A stretch of 52,038 bases of DNA from an uncultured Pelagibacteraceae bacterium (GCA_902617715.1 CACMXS010000007.1:1-52038), one strand, 5' to 3'. Counted from the stretch's first letter, positions 8,300 to 17,450 are shown. The notes: generated by a model not told the origin, from the letters alone. Numbers and translations: made by a program.

Positions 8300-8857
8300 A
8301 TGAAAAAATTAGTTATATTTACTTTATCAATCATTATGTTTTTTTTTAAAGGTCATGTGTTAGCAAATTATGAAAAAGTTTTTTATGATTTTGAAATTAA
8401 AAGTATAACTGGTGAAATTATTAAGTTTAAAGATTTTCAAAATAAACCTATACTTTTGGTTAATACAGCAAGTTTTTGTGGTTTCACTAAACAATATGAA
8501 GATTTGCAAATATTATGGGAAAAATACAATAAAAAAGGCTTGATAGTCTTAGGTGTGCCATCAAATTCATTTAATCAAGAAAGTTCCAATGATAATGATG
8601 TTAAAAATTTTTGTGAAGTAAATTTTAATATAGAGTTTCCTTTAACGACTGTTACAGATGTAAAAGGTGAAAATGCACACGAGATTTTTAAATGGGCTGA
8701 GAAAAATCATGGTAAGTCAACTATACCTAAATGGAATTTTCACAAAATATTAATCAATAAAGAAGGAAAAGTTGAAAATACATATAACTCTTTCACTAAA
8801 CCAACTTCCAAAAAAATTATTACTGATATTGAAAAAATTTTAGAAATTGATAGTTAA
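8300..8857 (+). CDS. Glutathione peroxidase-family protein with signal peptide
   Basis: A 185-residue protein with an N-terminal hydrophobic segment (residues 5-22, ending near VLA) that should send it to the periplasm. The thioredoxin-fold core carries the peroxidatic Cys in NTASFCGFTKQYEDL near residue 57, the Gln in SNSFNQES, and the Trp in IPKWNFHKIL. It would reduce hydroperoxides; members of this Cys type normally use thioredoxin rather than glutathione. Its last 18 bp overlap the 3' end of the convergent MBL gene, so it terminates inside coding DNA. Confidence 0.9.
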   Translation: MKKLVIFTLSIIMFFFKGHVLANYEKVFYDFEIKSITGEIIKFKDFQNKPILLVNTASFCGFTKQYEDLQILWEKYNKKGLIVLGVPSNSFNQESSNDNDVKNFCEVNFNIEFPLTTVTDVKGENAHEIFKWAEKNHGKSTIPKWNFHKILINKEGKVENTYNSFTKPTSKKIITDIEKILEIDS

Positions 8858-9610
8858 TCCATCAAACGCTGGGATTGTATTTTTAGGTAATATCTTTTTT
8901 AATTTATTATAATCTACTTTTGAATGGAGATTAGTTAATATTGCTTTATCGGGTTTAAAAATATTAATTAACTTTAAAGCCTGATCAAGGTTTAAATGCG
9001 ACGAATGTTTCTCGTACCAAAGGCAATCAAGAATTAAATATTTAAGATTTTTAAAATGATAATAGTCTTTTTTGGCAATTTCACTTACATCACTAATATA
9101 AGCAACCTTTTTTTCTACAATATAGCAAATTGAATTAACTTTTCCATGTTTTACATTTATAGTCTCTATCAAAATTTCATCATCAATATCTGAAAAATAC
9201 ATTTTTTTTTTAATTTTGTTTAGATTTAATATTGGAGGATATTCATTAAAAGTTCTTTTGAAACAATATCCAAAAGTCTTTGATAAATAATTTGAAGTAG
9301 CATTATCTGCAAAAACAGGGATTGTCTTTTTATTTTTAATGTAAAAAACCCTTAGATCATTTATACCATGAGTTTGATCTGCATGCATATGTGAATATAA
9401 GACAACATCAATATTATTAATTTTATTTTTAATCAGTTGGGTTCTTAAATCAGGAGATGTGTCAATAAGAATATTCTTGAATTTACCTTTGATTAAAGCA
9501 GAGCATCTAGTTCTATAATTTTTCTTAATTTTAGGATTACAATTACCAAAATCACCATCTGCTCTTGGTACACCCATTGAACTGCCACAACCTAAAATTA
9601 TAAATTGCAT
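8840..9610 (-). CDS. MBL-fold metallohydrolase (PhnP-like)
   Basis: A 256-residue metallo-beta-lactamase-fold protein. It begins MQFIILGCGSSMGVPR, then has DTSPDLRTQLI and the metal motif as SHMHADQTHGIND (His74, His76, Asp78). The residue usually His after Asp is Gln79 here. KVAYISDVS and LDCLWYEKHSSHLNLDQAL near 190-205 complete the fold. This family sits downstream of tatD in many alphaproteobacteria and resembles phosphodiesterases of the PhnP type; its substrate is unknown. The start is 3 bp from the tatD stop. Confidence 0.88.
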   Translation of the reverse strand: MQFIILGCGSSMGVPRADGDFGNCNPKIKKNYRTRCSALIKGKFKNILIDTSPDLRTQLIKNKINNIDVVLYSHMHADQTHGINDLRVFYIKNKKTIPVFADNATSNYLSKTFGYCFKRTFNEYPPILNLNKIKKKMYFSDIDDEILIETINVKHGKVNSICYIVEKKVAYISDVSEIAKKDYYHFKNLKYLILDCLWYEKHSSHLNLDQALKLINIFKPDKAILTNLHSKVDYNKLKKILPKNTIPAFDGLTINF

Positions 9611-9613
9611 AGA

Positions 9614-10375
9614 TTAATTTAAAAAAAGTTTATTAAAATTTTGAGTAGTTTTATCAATTAATTCTTGGTTAGAAAGATTTTTAATATTAGCTAATTTTTC
9701 AGCTGTAAATTTAATAAAAGAGGGTTCATTTTTCCTACCTCTATTTGGTACAGGAGCTAAAAAAGGACTATCAGTTTCTATTAATAAATTTTCTATAGGT
9801 AAAAGCTTAAACGTATTTTGTAAATCAGCAGAATTTTTAAAAGTGATAATACCACTTGCAGAAAAAAAAGCATTTAAAGAAAGAAGTTTTTTAGCAAATT
9901 TTTCTGATCCTGTAAAACAATGCATTAAAATTTTAATATTATAATTATTAAAACTTTTAAGAATATCATATGTCTCATTTTCGGCATTTCTTGAGTGAAC
10001 AATTAGAGGGATATTCATATCTATAGATGCTTTTATATGTTCTTCAAAACTTCTAATCTGACTTTTTTTATCACTATTATTATAATAAAAATCTAAACCA
10101 GTTTCACCTATACCTATTATTTTCTTATACCTATTTACATTCTGAATTATCTCATCTTTTTTTACAATGTTATTTGAAGTTTCATGTGGATGAATACCAA
10201 ATGTACCATATATAATATCATCTTTATTAATTATCTTTATTATATTTTCAAAACTTTTAAGTGTGGTACAAATTGTTAATATTTTCTTTATACCAACATT
10301 TTTAGATCTTTTTAAAACTTCATCTAAATTTTCAAACAATGGTTCATGATCTAAGTGACAATGAGAATCAATCAT
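9614..10375 (-). CDS. tatD: TatD-family metal-dependent hydrolase
   Basis: A 253-residue TIM-barrel hydrolase with all TatD marks: MIDSHCHLDHE at the start, GIHPHET, GIGETGLDFYYN (metal Glu), IVHSRNAENET, MHCFTGS and ETDSPFLAPVPNRGR. Family members are DNases or deoxyribonucleases involved in DNA repair and degradation. It starts immediately after the metG stop (adjacent bases) in the mltB-to-MBL operon. Complete and normal in length. Confidence 0.95.
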   Translation of the reverse strand: MIDSHCHLDHEPLFENLDEVLKRSKNVGIKKILTICTTLKSFENIIKIINKDDIIYGTFGIHPHETSNNIVKKDEIIQNVNRYKKIIGIGETGLDFYYNNSDKKSQIRSFEEHIKASIDMNIPLIVHSRNAENETYDILKSFNNYNIKILMHCFTGSEKFAKKLLSLNAFFSASGIITFKNSADLQNTFKLLPIENLLIETDSPFLAPVPNRGRKNEPSFIKFTAEKLANIKNLSNQELIDKTTQNFNKLFLN

Positions 10376-11923
10376 TTATTTTTCAATCTTTTTAAATAAA
10401 ATATCTATAGAATTAATTTTATTATCTGGTTTTAAAAAATCATGATTAGATATTGAAGAAAAGACAATATCCGTATCCTTTAAATTAAAAATTTTAAGTA
10501 CTTTTAGAGTAGTTTCAGGAATTATTGGATATAACATAAATGTTATTTTTCTAATCATTTCTAACGTTGTATATACAATTGTGTTTAATCTCAATTCATC
10601 ATCTTTTTTTTTCCAAGGTTCCTGGTCATTAAAATATTTATTAGCAGCAAACAATGCATTAACAATAAATTCAATATAAAAATTTATATTTTGTTTATCT
10701 ATTTCTAATCGTATTTTATCAATATTTGAGGTGAAATTGTTTAAAATAGCAATATCTTCACTATTAAAATTAATATTTTTTGGAATTTTTTGGTTACAAT
10801 TTTTAATTGCAAACGAAATTGTTCTTTGACATAGATTTCCATAATTATTTGCCAGATCGCTATTAATACAGTCTTCCAATCTATCCTGAGAAATGTTCCC
10901 ATCATTGCCAAAAGAAACTTCTTTAACTAAGTAGTACCTTAGAGGATCAAGACCATATTTATTTATAATTTCAATTGGATCAAGAATATTACCTTTTGAC
11001 TTAGACATTTTTTCATCTCCTGACAAAATCCAACCATGTCCATACACTCTTTTTGGTAATTCTACTTTTGCTGCCATTAAAAAAGCAGGCCAATAAATTG
11101 CATGAAATCTTAAAATATCTTTACCTATTAAATGTAAAGATGCTGGCCAAAAACTTTTAAATAAATCATTTTTTGTATTAGGGTAATTCAATGCACTTAT
11201 ATAATTAGTTAAAGCATCCAGCCAAACATATATTACATGCTCATCATTATTTGGGACCTTGATCCCCCAAGAAAAGCTTTTTCTACTTACTGATAAATCT
11301 TTTAAGCCACTTTTAACAAAACTTATAACTTCATTTTTTCTAGACTCTGGTTGAATAAAGTCTGGATTTTCATTATAAAATTTTAACAAAGGTTCTTGCC
11401 ACTTAGATAGTCTAAAAAAGAAAGATTCCTCATCTACCCATTCAACTGGGGATTTTGAAACTTTAGCAATTTTAGATCCATTTTCCTCATATATTTCATC
11501 TTCGTTATAAAAGGCCTCATCAGAGACTGAGTACCATCCCGAGTATTTTGACAAATAAATATCATCATTTTTAATCAATTCATTCCACAGGTATTGCACA
11601 GAGTCTTTGTGTCTTTTTTCAGTTGTTCTAATAAAATCTGTATTAGTTAAATTTAATGTTTTTGATAAATCTTTAAATGTTTGACTAATTTGATCGCAAA
11701 ATTTTAGTGGATTTATTTTATTTTTTTCTGCAGCTCGTTGAATTTTTAAACCATGTTCATCTGTTCCAGTCAAAAAATATACATTAAATCCGTCAATTCT
11801 TTTAAATCTTGCAAAAAAATCTGCTATAATACTCGAATATGCATGTCCCATATGAGGTTTTGCAGATGGGTAATATATTGGTGTTGTTATATAATAAGTT
11901 TTATCCATTAAGTATTTTTTCAT
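10376..11923 (-). CDS. metG: Methionyl-tRNA synthetase
   Basis: A 515-residue class I synthetase of the short type, charging tRNA-Met. The HIGH-equivalent is in YYPSAKPHMGHAYSSII and the KMSKS in DEKMSKSKGNILDPI near residue 303. The anticodon-binding helical domain fills the C-terminal third; the C-terminal dimerisation domain of some MetRS is absent. Two starts are possible: 11923 (MKKYLMDKTYY) and 11908 (MDKTYYITTP), the second fitting family N-termini better and overlapping the holB stop by only 8 bp. The longer form is listed. Confidence 0.95.
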   Translation of the reverse strand: MKKYLMDKTYYITTPIYYPSAKPHMGHAYSSIIADFFARFKRIDGFNVYFLTGTDEHGLKIQRAAEKNKINPLKFCDQISQTFKDLSKTLNLTNTDFIRTTEKRHKDSVQYLWNELIKNDDIYLSKYSGWYSVSDEAFYNEDEIYEENGSKIAKVSKSPVEWVDEESFFFRLSKWQEPLLKFYNENPDFIQPESRKNEVISFVKSGLKDLSVSRKSFSWGIKVPNNDEHVIYVWLDALTNYISALNYPNTKNDLFKSFWPASLHLIGKDILRFHAIYWPAFLMAAKVELPKRVYGHGWILSGDEKMSKSKGNILDPIEIINKYGLDPLRYYLVKEVSFGNDGNISQDRLEDCINSDLANNYGNLCQRTISFAIKNCNQKIPKNINFNSEDIAILNNFTSNIDKIRLEIDKQNINFYIEFIVNALFAANKYFNDQEPWKKKDDELRLNTIVYTTLEMIRKITFMLYPIIPETTLKVLKIFNLKDTDIVFSSISNHDFLKPDNKINSIDILFKKIEK

Positions 11924-12821
11924 TGAATTCTATAAAAAAGGACTCTTCATCAAGATTATATTTTTTTAAATTATCAATTTTTTTGACAAAATAACTATAA
12001 TAATCCATGTTATCCATTAAAGAAATATTCTTTAAAAACAATTCTAAATAATCATAAAAAAGATATTTAAAATTTTGATCTTTTTTAAAATAATTTTCTT
12101 TAATCATTTTTTTTAAAAATTCTTTTAGTTTCATATCTTTTAAATTAATTTCGTTATTTATGGCAAATTTATTAAGATTGTAAATATTACCTGGCGTAAA
12201 ATAATAATTTATCAATTCATTATTTACATGATCAAAAATGTCATCATCTATTAATTGATTGATAACTCTTAAAGATGTTTCATTAGATAAAGAAATATTA
12301 AAATTTAAACATCTTGATTTTAGAGTTGATATTAATTTTCTTTGATTATTTATTAATATGAAATAAATATTCTCATTCGGTTCTTCAAGATCTTTTAAAA
12401 GAGCATTGACACTATTTTTATTAAGATATTCAATATTATCAATGAGAATAAATCTTGGTTTGTCATTAAACGATGACTTCTTGATATTTAATAATAAACT
12501 TCTAATTTGATCAATATTAATTTGTTTTTTATCAATAGAAACATCTAATAATTGAAAGTTTGGATTAGTACCATTTATTATTAACTTAAATGATTTATTT
12601 TTAGAATAGATTTTAAATTCATTAATATTATATGAAAATTCCTCATCCTTAGATAAAATATAGTTTATCAAATGATAAGCTAAAGTACATTTTCCTAACC
12701 CTTTTTGTCCTGTTAATAAAATTTTACTAGGTAAATTTCCTTTATCATATAATGCAATTAATGTTCTTAAATTTTCTTCGACTCCGTATAAATTAAGTTG
12801 ATTTTGGGGGTTTAAATTCAT
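11901..12821 (-). CDS. holB: DNA polymerase III delta-prime subunit
   Basis: A 306-residue AAA+ clamp-loader protein. It opens with NQLNLYGVEENLRTLIALYD, has a P-loop-like GQKGLGKCTLAY near residue 38, then ILIDNIEYLNKNSVNALLKDLEEPNENIYFILI and LISTLKSRCLNF (the SRC motif). The zinc-binding cysteines of gamma-type clamp loaders are not seen, as is frequent in alphaproteobacterial delta-prime. The start is at the tmk stop (shared base), and the end overlaps metG. It loads the sliding clamp together with the DnaX and HolA proteins. Confidence 0.92.
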   Translation of the reverse strand: MNLNPQNQLNLYGVEENLRTLIALYDKGNLPSKILLTGQKGLGKCTLAYHLINYILSKDEEFSYNINEFKIYSKNKSFKLIINGTNPNFQLLDVSIDKKQINIDQIRSLLLNIKKSSFNDKPRFILIDNIEYLNKNSVNALLKDLEEPNENIYFILINNQRKLISTLKSRCLNFNISLSNETSLRVINQLIDDDIFDHVNNELINYYFTPGNIYNLNKFAINNEINLKDMKLKEFLKKMIKENYFKKDQNFKYLFYDYLELFLKNISLMDNMDYYSYFVKKIDNLKKYNLDEESFFIEFNEKILNG

Positions 12822-13432
12822 TAGATAATTTTGTTTAACTTTTCAATAATCTTATTTTTATTTATGTATATTTCTAGATTTGAATCAACAATAAGATATT
12901 TTGATCTATTTTTTTTTGCAATTTTTAGGTATCCCTTTTGAACTTTATCATAAAAAGTTTTTTTAAATTTATCATATCGATTTAATTTTTTTCTATCTTT
13001 TAATCGTTTAGTCATATTTTTCATATTTACAATATTTAGAAAAGTAAAATCAACTTTTAAACCATTTAATAAAAACTTGTTTAATTGATTAATTATTTTT
13101 AGATCTACCCCAAGACCATAGTGTTGATATGCTATAGTAGAGTCTATAAATCTATCTATCAAAATTATTTTTTTTTTATAATTTTTTTTTAACAATAAAA
13201 TATTTTCACTTCTAGATGCTAAATAAAGTAATAAATCTGTATTTTTATTAAATTTTAATTTTTTATCTAATATCAATTTTCTAATTTTTTCTGAATTCGT
13301 ATTTCCGCCCGGTTCTCTTAACTTAATAAAAGAAATTTTCTTTTTTTTTAAATATCTACAGACATGATTCAAATGGTAACTTTTTCCACTGCCTTCTACA
13401 CCTTCAAAAACAATTATTGGCTTTTTAGACAT
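12821..13432 (-). CDS. tmk: Thymidylate kinase
   Basis: A 203-residue dTMP kinase making dTDP for DNA synthesis. It has the P-loop FEGVEGSGKSYH near residues 9-20, the KLREPGG signature, and DRFIDSTIAYQHYGLG near 93-108. The LID region is Lys/Arg-rich (RLKDRKKLNRYDK). Size is standard. It overlaps dacA by 8 bp and touches holB by 1 bp, matching the usual dacA-tmk-holB order of Alphaproteobacteria. Confidence 0.95.
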   Translation of the reverse strand: MSKKPIIVFEGVEGSGKSYHLNHVCRYLKKKKISFIKLREPGGNTNSEKIRKLILDKKLKFNKNTDLLLYLASRSENILLLKKNYKKKIILIDRFIDSTIAYQHYGLGVDLKIINQLNKFLLNGLKVDFTFLNIVNMKNMTKRLKDRKKLNRYDKFKKTFYDKVQKGYLKIAKKNRSKYLIVDSNLEIYINKNKIIEKLNKII

Positions 13433-14576
13433 CGCCCCAGATTAAATAATTTAAAGATTTCATTAATCTAGAAAAAATATTTACTTTTTTAATTTCTTTT
13501 GCTGCATATAAATCATATTCGCCAATAATATTTTCATCATAAACTACCTTTAATTTAGCAACTGTTTGATCTTTTTTAATCGGTGCTTCTACAGGGCCTG
13601 AATAGTTTATAGATATCTTTAATAGTCTTTTTTGAGCTTTTTTGATAGTTTTGTATATGTCTTGGTTAACATAAACATCAACTTGGCTTTCTTTCCCTTG
13701 CCATACATCAATTTTATCAATTGGTTTTTTTGATTTTGCAATTTCTATTAGATCAAAATTAGTTAAACCATAAGTTAATAATTTTGAACTTTCTCTGGAT
13801 CTGCTCCTTTTAGTTTCAAATCCGCTACCAACAGCTATTAATCTTCGATTATTTCTTTTTAAAGATGATGCTAAAGAATATTTTTCTACTGCTAGATATC
13901 CTGTTTTTATACCATCAGCTCCAATATTTTTATAAAGTAAGGGATTTCTATTTCCTTGTGTAATTGGATCACCTCCTGTTCTATCCCATGTAAATTCTTT
14001 TTCGCTGAACCACTCATAATAATCCGGATATTCTTTAATTAAATAGTTTGACATAATTAAAATATCTTTAACTGTTGAATAATTATCAGGATCATTGATA
14101 CCAGATGAATTTGCAAAGTTTGTATTTTCCATTCCCAATTCTTTAGCTTTCATAGTCATTAGAATTGCAAATTCTTCTTCAGTCCCAGCAATACCTTCTG
14201 CAAGCGCAATACAAGCATCATTACCTGAAGCAACTATTATTCCCCTTAAAAGATCAATAACAGAAACTTCATCACCAACCATTATAAACATTGATGAATA
14301 TCCTGCTGTAGATAATCTCCATGCTTTTTCAGAAATTAAAAATTTATCATCTAGACTTAAATCACCAGATTTAATTAAATCGAAAGCTATTATAGCTGTC
14401 ATTATTTTAGTCATTGATGCTGGATAGATTGATCTATCAGGTTCTTTTTCGTAAAGAATTTCACCAGATAAAAAATCTTGTAAAATTGCAGTTCTTGCTT
14501 TTATGTCAATATTAGAATAAGCGAATTGTATTAATAGAAAATATATAAACTTAATGAGTAATAATTTTTTAAGCAT
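13425..14576 (-). CDS. dacA: D-alanyl-D-alanine carboxypeptidase (penicillin-binding protein 5/6 type)
   Basis: A 383-residue periplasmic serine peptidase with an N-terminal signal segment (residues 1-21). The catalytic set is SxxK in YPASMTKIMTA near residue 53, SGN in VASGNDACIALAEG near 117, and KTG in GADGIKTGYLA near 218. A C-terminal beta domain (about 275-365) precedes a final amphipathic stretch that can anchor it to the membrane. It trims the terminal D-Ala from peptidoglycan pentapeptides. It overlaps the RlpA-like gene by 8 bp and the tmk start by 8 bp. Confidence 0.95.
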   Translation of the reverse strand: MLKKLLLIKFIYFLLIQFAYSNIDIKARTAILQDFLSGEILYEKEPDRSIYPASMTKIMTAIIAFDLIKSGDLSLDDKFLISEKAWRLSTAGYSSMFIMVGDEVSVIDLLRGIIVASGNDACIALAEGIAGTEEEFAILMTMKAKELGMENTNFANSSGINDPDNYSTVKDILIMSNYLIKEYPDYYEWFSEKEFTWDRTGGDPITQGNRNPLLYKNIGADGIKTGYLAVEKYSLASSLKRNNRRLIAVGSGFETKRSRSRESSKLLTYGLTNFDLIEIAKSKKPIDKIDVWQGKESQVDVYVNQDIYKTIKKAQKRLLKISINYSGPVEAPIKKDQTVAKLKVVYDENIIGEYDLYAAKEIKKVNIFSRLMKSLNYLIWGDV

Positions 14577-15318
14577 TTTTTAATATTTCTAAATTTTCAA
14601 AATTGAGTAATTTTAACTGTTCAAATGTCTCTTTCAAACTTTTTATATCATTAAAAGGACCTATTAATACTCTAAATTTTGTTTTTGATAACTCTTGTAT
14701 TATAGGATCATCAAGGGAAGTTTCATTTTTGATTCTTGAAAGCATTATCTGTGCTGTATCTTTATAATAAAAGTCTGCTATTTTTACTGAATAAGAAAAT
14801 TTATTTTTTTTTACGATTTCTTTTTTTTGATTATCTTTATTTAAATCATTTATTTGAATACCATCTATTGGAGCTTTCTCAGCAACTTTTTTTTCTGCTT
14901 CAAAAGTTTTGGTTTTTTTTGCAATAAATGTTGAGTCATTTGAGATTAAAACGATTTGCAAGTAAGGTTCGTTAAAATCAAGCTCTAAATCTTCAGCTAT
15001 TCTCCTAGATATAACAGAATTATAGAAGTCAGAAAATTTTTGTTTATTTGATTTAACTTCTGCAATTAATGATTTTCCATTTTTTGGATTTGTAATTTTT
15101 ACAGATGATTTTTTCTTAAGATTTTTATGATAAATTAATAATGATCTATCATCGATTTTTTTAATTTTTTCTAAGTTATCATCAAATATCAATGCAAAAC
15201 CTATATTTGAATATTTTTTTTCAATTTTAAAATTGACATTTTTTGAATTATTAATGTTTTGATTACAACCATAAAGTAAAAGAGATAATATAGATATTAG
15301 AATTATTTTATAGTTCAT
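14569..15318 (-). CDS. RlpA-like lipoprotein with degenerate DPBB domain and SPOR domain
   Basis: A 249-residue lipoprotein: hydrophobic leader and lipobox LLLYGC at residues 13-18. The middle (about 40-110) resembles the double-psi beta barrel of RlpA (VKITNPKNGKSLIAEVKS, then SRRIAEDLELD), but the catalytic stretch usually read as NDRGPF is not recognisable. Residues 170-249 look like a SPOR domain (FSYSVKIADFYYKDTAQIML...FRVLIGPFNDIKSL), which binds denuded septal glycan. The position between mltB and dacA is that of rlpA in Alphaproteobacteria. It may be a structural glycan-binding relative rather than an active lytic enzyme. Confidence 0.75.
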   Translation of the reverse strand: MNYKIILISILSLLLYGCNQNINNSKNVNFKIEKKYSNIGFALIFDDNLEKIKKIDDRSLLIYHKNLKKKSSVKITNPKNGKSLIAEVKSNKQKFSDFYNSVISRRIAEDLELDFNEPYLQIVLISNDSTFIAKKTKTFEAEKKVAEKAPIDGIQINDLNKDNQKKEIVKKNKFSYSVKIADFYYKDTAQIMLSRIKNETSLDDPIIQELSKTKFRVLIGPFNDIKSLKETFEQLKLLNFENLEILKNA

Positions 15319-16318
15319 CTTTAAATTTGTTTTTTAATGTACATACAGCTAATGCAAATCTTAATGATCTATTCCATTGTAAGATAATCTCATAGTTATC
15401 AAATACGATATATGCTGGATTTAATGTGTCCGCTCCTGGTATAATATCTTTATCTGGTGTAATTATTGCAACATTATAATTATTATCTAAAAAATCTATC
15501 TCATTGTAATTTTTTATATATTTCTTAAAAAAAATTAATTTTTTTTTATTTAAAAGTTTCTTTGCAGACACATTTAAATATTTTTTAGGAATATCATTTT
15601 TAAGATTTATTCGATAAAAACATGGAGAATTTTTTTTCCAACCAATTTTTTTTAAATAATTTGCTGCCGATGCATAAGAATCTTCTGAATTTTTTAAATC
15701 TATATAGTTATCATTATTAAAATCTATTGCATGATTTTGTATTGTAGAGGGCATGAATTGAAAAAAACCAAAAGCACCTGCCCATGAACCATATAAAGAT
15801 TTATAATCAATTTGATTTTGATCTATTAACCTTAATAGTATCAATAATTCTTTTGTAAAAAATTCAGATCTTCGTTTATCATAACTTAAAGTCGCTAATG
15901 AAGATAGAATATCCATTTTCCCAACGTAAGTGCCAAAGTTTGTCTCAATACCCATTAGTGATAATAGTAATTCTTTTTCTATATCAAATTTATTTTCAAT
16001 TGAATTAATCAAGTTTTTATTTTCTAAATAAAATTGATTTCCAAATTTAACTTTTTTTGATGAAGATCTTTTAGATATATATGTTTTTGTATCTTCATAA
16101 AATTCAGGTTGATATCTATCGTATTTTATAACATTAGGTAAAAACCTAGTATTAGACATGACTAAATCAAAAGTTTTTTCTGAAATATTATTTTCTAACG
16201 CTCTTTTTTTGAAACTATTTTTCCATTTTTGAAAATTAATATTATCATCGGCTATTACATTAGAAATTAAAAAAAAAGTTATAAAAAAAAAAATATTAAT
16301 TTTTTTCATATAGGTCAT
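15308..16318 (-). CDS. mltB: Lytic murein transglycosylase, MltB family
   Basis: A 336-residue periplasmic protein with a leader (residues 4-23). The catalytic Glu lies in LSLMGIETNFGTYVGK near residue 120, and the family signature SWAGAFGFFQFMPSTI follows near 180. NDNYIDLKNSEDSYASAANYL is the other conserved MltB segment. It cleaves glycan strands to anhydromuropeptides. The start may be the second Met (MKKINIFFF, three residues in), which gives a cleaner signal peptide. The 3' end overlaps the RlpA-like gene by 11 bp and the 5' end overlaps rarD by 23 bp. Confidence 0.93.
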   Translation of the reverse strand: MTYMKKINIFFFITFFLISNVIADDNINFQKWKNSFKKRALENNISEKTFDLVMSNTRFLPNVIKYDRYQPEFYEDTKTYISKRSSSKKVKFGNQFYLENKNLINSIENKFDIEKELLLSLMGIETNFGTYVGKMDILSSLATLSYDKRRSEFFTKELLILLRLIDQNQIDYKSLYGSWAGAFGFFQFMPSTIQNHAIDFNNDNYIDLKNSEDSYASAANYLKKIGWKKNSPCFYRINLKNDIPKKYLNVSAKKLLNKKKLIFFKKYIKNYNEIDFLDNNYNVAIITPDKDIIPGADTLNPAYIVFDNYEIILQWNRSLRFALAVCTLKNKFKDEL

Positions 16319-17174
16319 TAATATATATAATTACAGCAATCCAAATAATAATAAAACTTACAAATTTTACTAATGAAAAATCCTCACCGTAATAAAAATA
16401 ACCTAAAATGAACTGTAATGTAGGTGTTATATAAAAAATCATTCCAGTTGGACCTAATCCAATCATTTCAACACCTCTAACATACAAGAATAGAGGAATC
16501 ACAGTCATGGGCCCTGCTAGCAAAAGTAACAAGCTTAGCTCAAGGTTATCTAAATTAAAATCATTAAAACCATTTTTTGAAATAAAATAGAAAACTACTA
16601 AGGCAAAAGGGAAAATGTATAAGCTCTCAATTAATAGTCCAATATCAGTATCAATTTTAATTTTTTTACGAACCAAATTATAAAAAGCCCAACTAAATGC
16701 AACTATAAGACCAACCCAAGGTAAAGATCTTAAATTAAAAAAAATTAAGATCAATATTGAAATAGATACCAAACATATAGAAAGAATTCTTTTGTTATTT
16801 AATTCTTCATTAAAAAAAATATATCCCAATAAAACACTTATAATTGGCATTATAAAATATCCAAAACTTGCATCAATTATTCTTTCTGATGCAACAGCAT
16901 AAATCCATATTGACCAGTTTATAAAAATTAAAAAACCAGAAATTAATAATGCTAATAATTTTTTTTTATTTTTAATTTCTTTAAAAAAAATATTCCATTT
17001 TGATAAAAAAGTTGTAGTAAAAATCAACATAACAGCTGTCCATAAACATCTATGAACAACAAGTTCTATATGTCCAATAAATGATACGTACTCAAAATAA
17101 ATTACACCAATAAAACCCCACCAAAAGGATCCCAAAGATGTTAGTAATAAACCTTTATTGAATTTTGCGTTCAT
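16296..17174 (-). CDS. rarD: RarD-type EamA transporter
   Basis: A 292-residue protein with ten hydrophobic segments. NKGLLLTSLGSFWWGFIGVI at the N-terminus, ELVVHRCLWTAVM and INWSIWIYAVASERIIDASFGYFIMPI are the RarD subfamily signature within DMT/EamA, and GPTGMIFYITPTLQFILGYF matches the second repeat. Its substrate is not established in this family. It is the first gene of the minus-strand run ending at 8840, beginning 53 bp from the duplicated tRNA-Ser region. Confidence 0.9.
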   Translation of the reverse strand: MNAKFNKGLLLTSLGSFWWGFIGVIYFEYVSFIGHIELVVHRCLWTAVMLIFTTTFLSKWNIFFKEIKNKKKLLALLISGFLIFINWSIWIYAVASERIIDASFGYFIMPIISVLLGYIFFNEELNNKRILSICLVSISILILIFFNLRSLPWVGLIVAFSWAFYNLVRKKIKIDTDIGLLIESLYIFPFALVVFYFISKNGFNDFNLDNLELSLLLLLAGPMTVIPLFLYVRGVEMIGLGPTGMIFYITPTLQFILGYFYYGEDFSLVKFVSFIIIWIAVIIYINDLYEKN

Positions 17175-17222
17175 TGATATTTTATTGAATTTAGCAATAA
17201 CTAGATTTATTAAACTATTTTA

Positions 17223-17251
17223 TTGTTGAATTAAATATTTTTAATTATAAA
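17223..17251 (+). promoter_or_regulatory. Predicted promoter retained upstream of the tRNA-Ser half
   Basis: TTGTTG (17223-17228) and TATAAA (17246-17251) are spaced by 17 bp and end 11 bp before the tRNA half. The intact copy has TAGTTG and TATAAA at the same spacing. If active, the transcript would run plus-strand into the inserted DNA and antisense through the cargo gene. Confidence 0.45.
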
Positions 17252-17301
17252 ACCTTGCTAACGGAGAGATGGCTGAGCGGTTGAAAGCACCGGTCTTGAA
17301 A
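17226..17301 (+). pseudogene. Truncated tRNA-Ser(UGA): promoter plus 5' half, copy of the intact gene
   Basis: Bases 17261-17301 are identical to 18355-18395, which contain the start of the intact tRNA-Ser from the acceptor to the last base of the anticodon loop. Identity ends exactly there (GTCTTGAAA then TTCC instead of ACCGG). Upstream, 17226-17259 also resembles the matching region of the intact copy, with 5 mismatches in the outer part and none in TTATAAAACCTTGCT. The constant offset of 1,094 bp shows one duplication event. The 3' half is missing, so it cannot fold as a tRNA. It reads as a left attachment site of an inserted element. Confidence 0.9.
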
Positions 17302-17416
17302 TTCCAAGTAACCCCTACCCACTTTAAGACGATTCACATACTTATCAAGTCATTGCTTACTTTTTGAAATTTAGCTTTTATGAAAAACGCATCATTATTG
17401 GCTTGCCTAAGCTACA

Positions 17417-17440
17417 AAACTATTACGAAACTATTACGAA
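17417..17440 (+). repeat. Tandem 11-bp repeat, left copy
   Basis: Two consecutive copies of AAACTATTACG followed by AA. The same 24-bp arrangement in the same orientation is found at 18259-18282, so the pair brackets the cargo gene. Such arrays resemble the arm-type binding sites of integrases, though nothing proves it. Confidence 0.9.
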
Positions 17441-17450
17441 GAATTATTAA

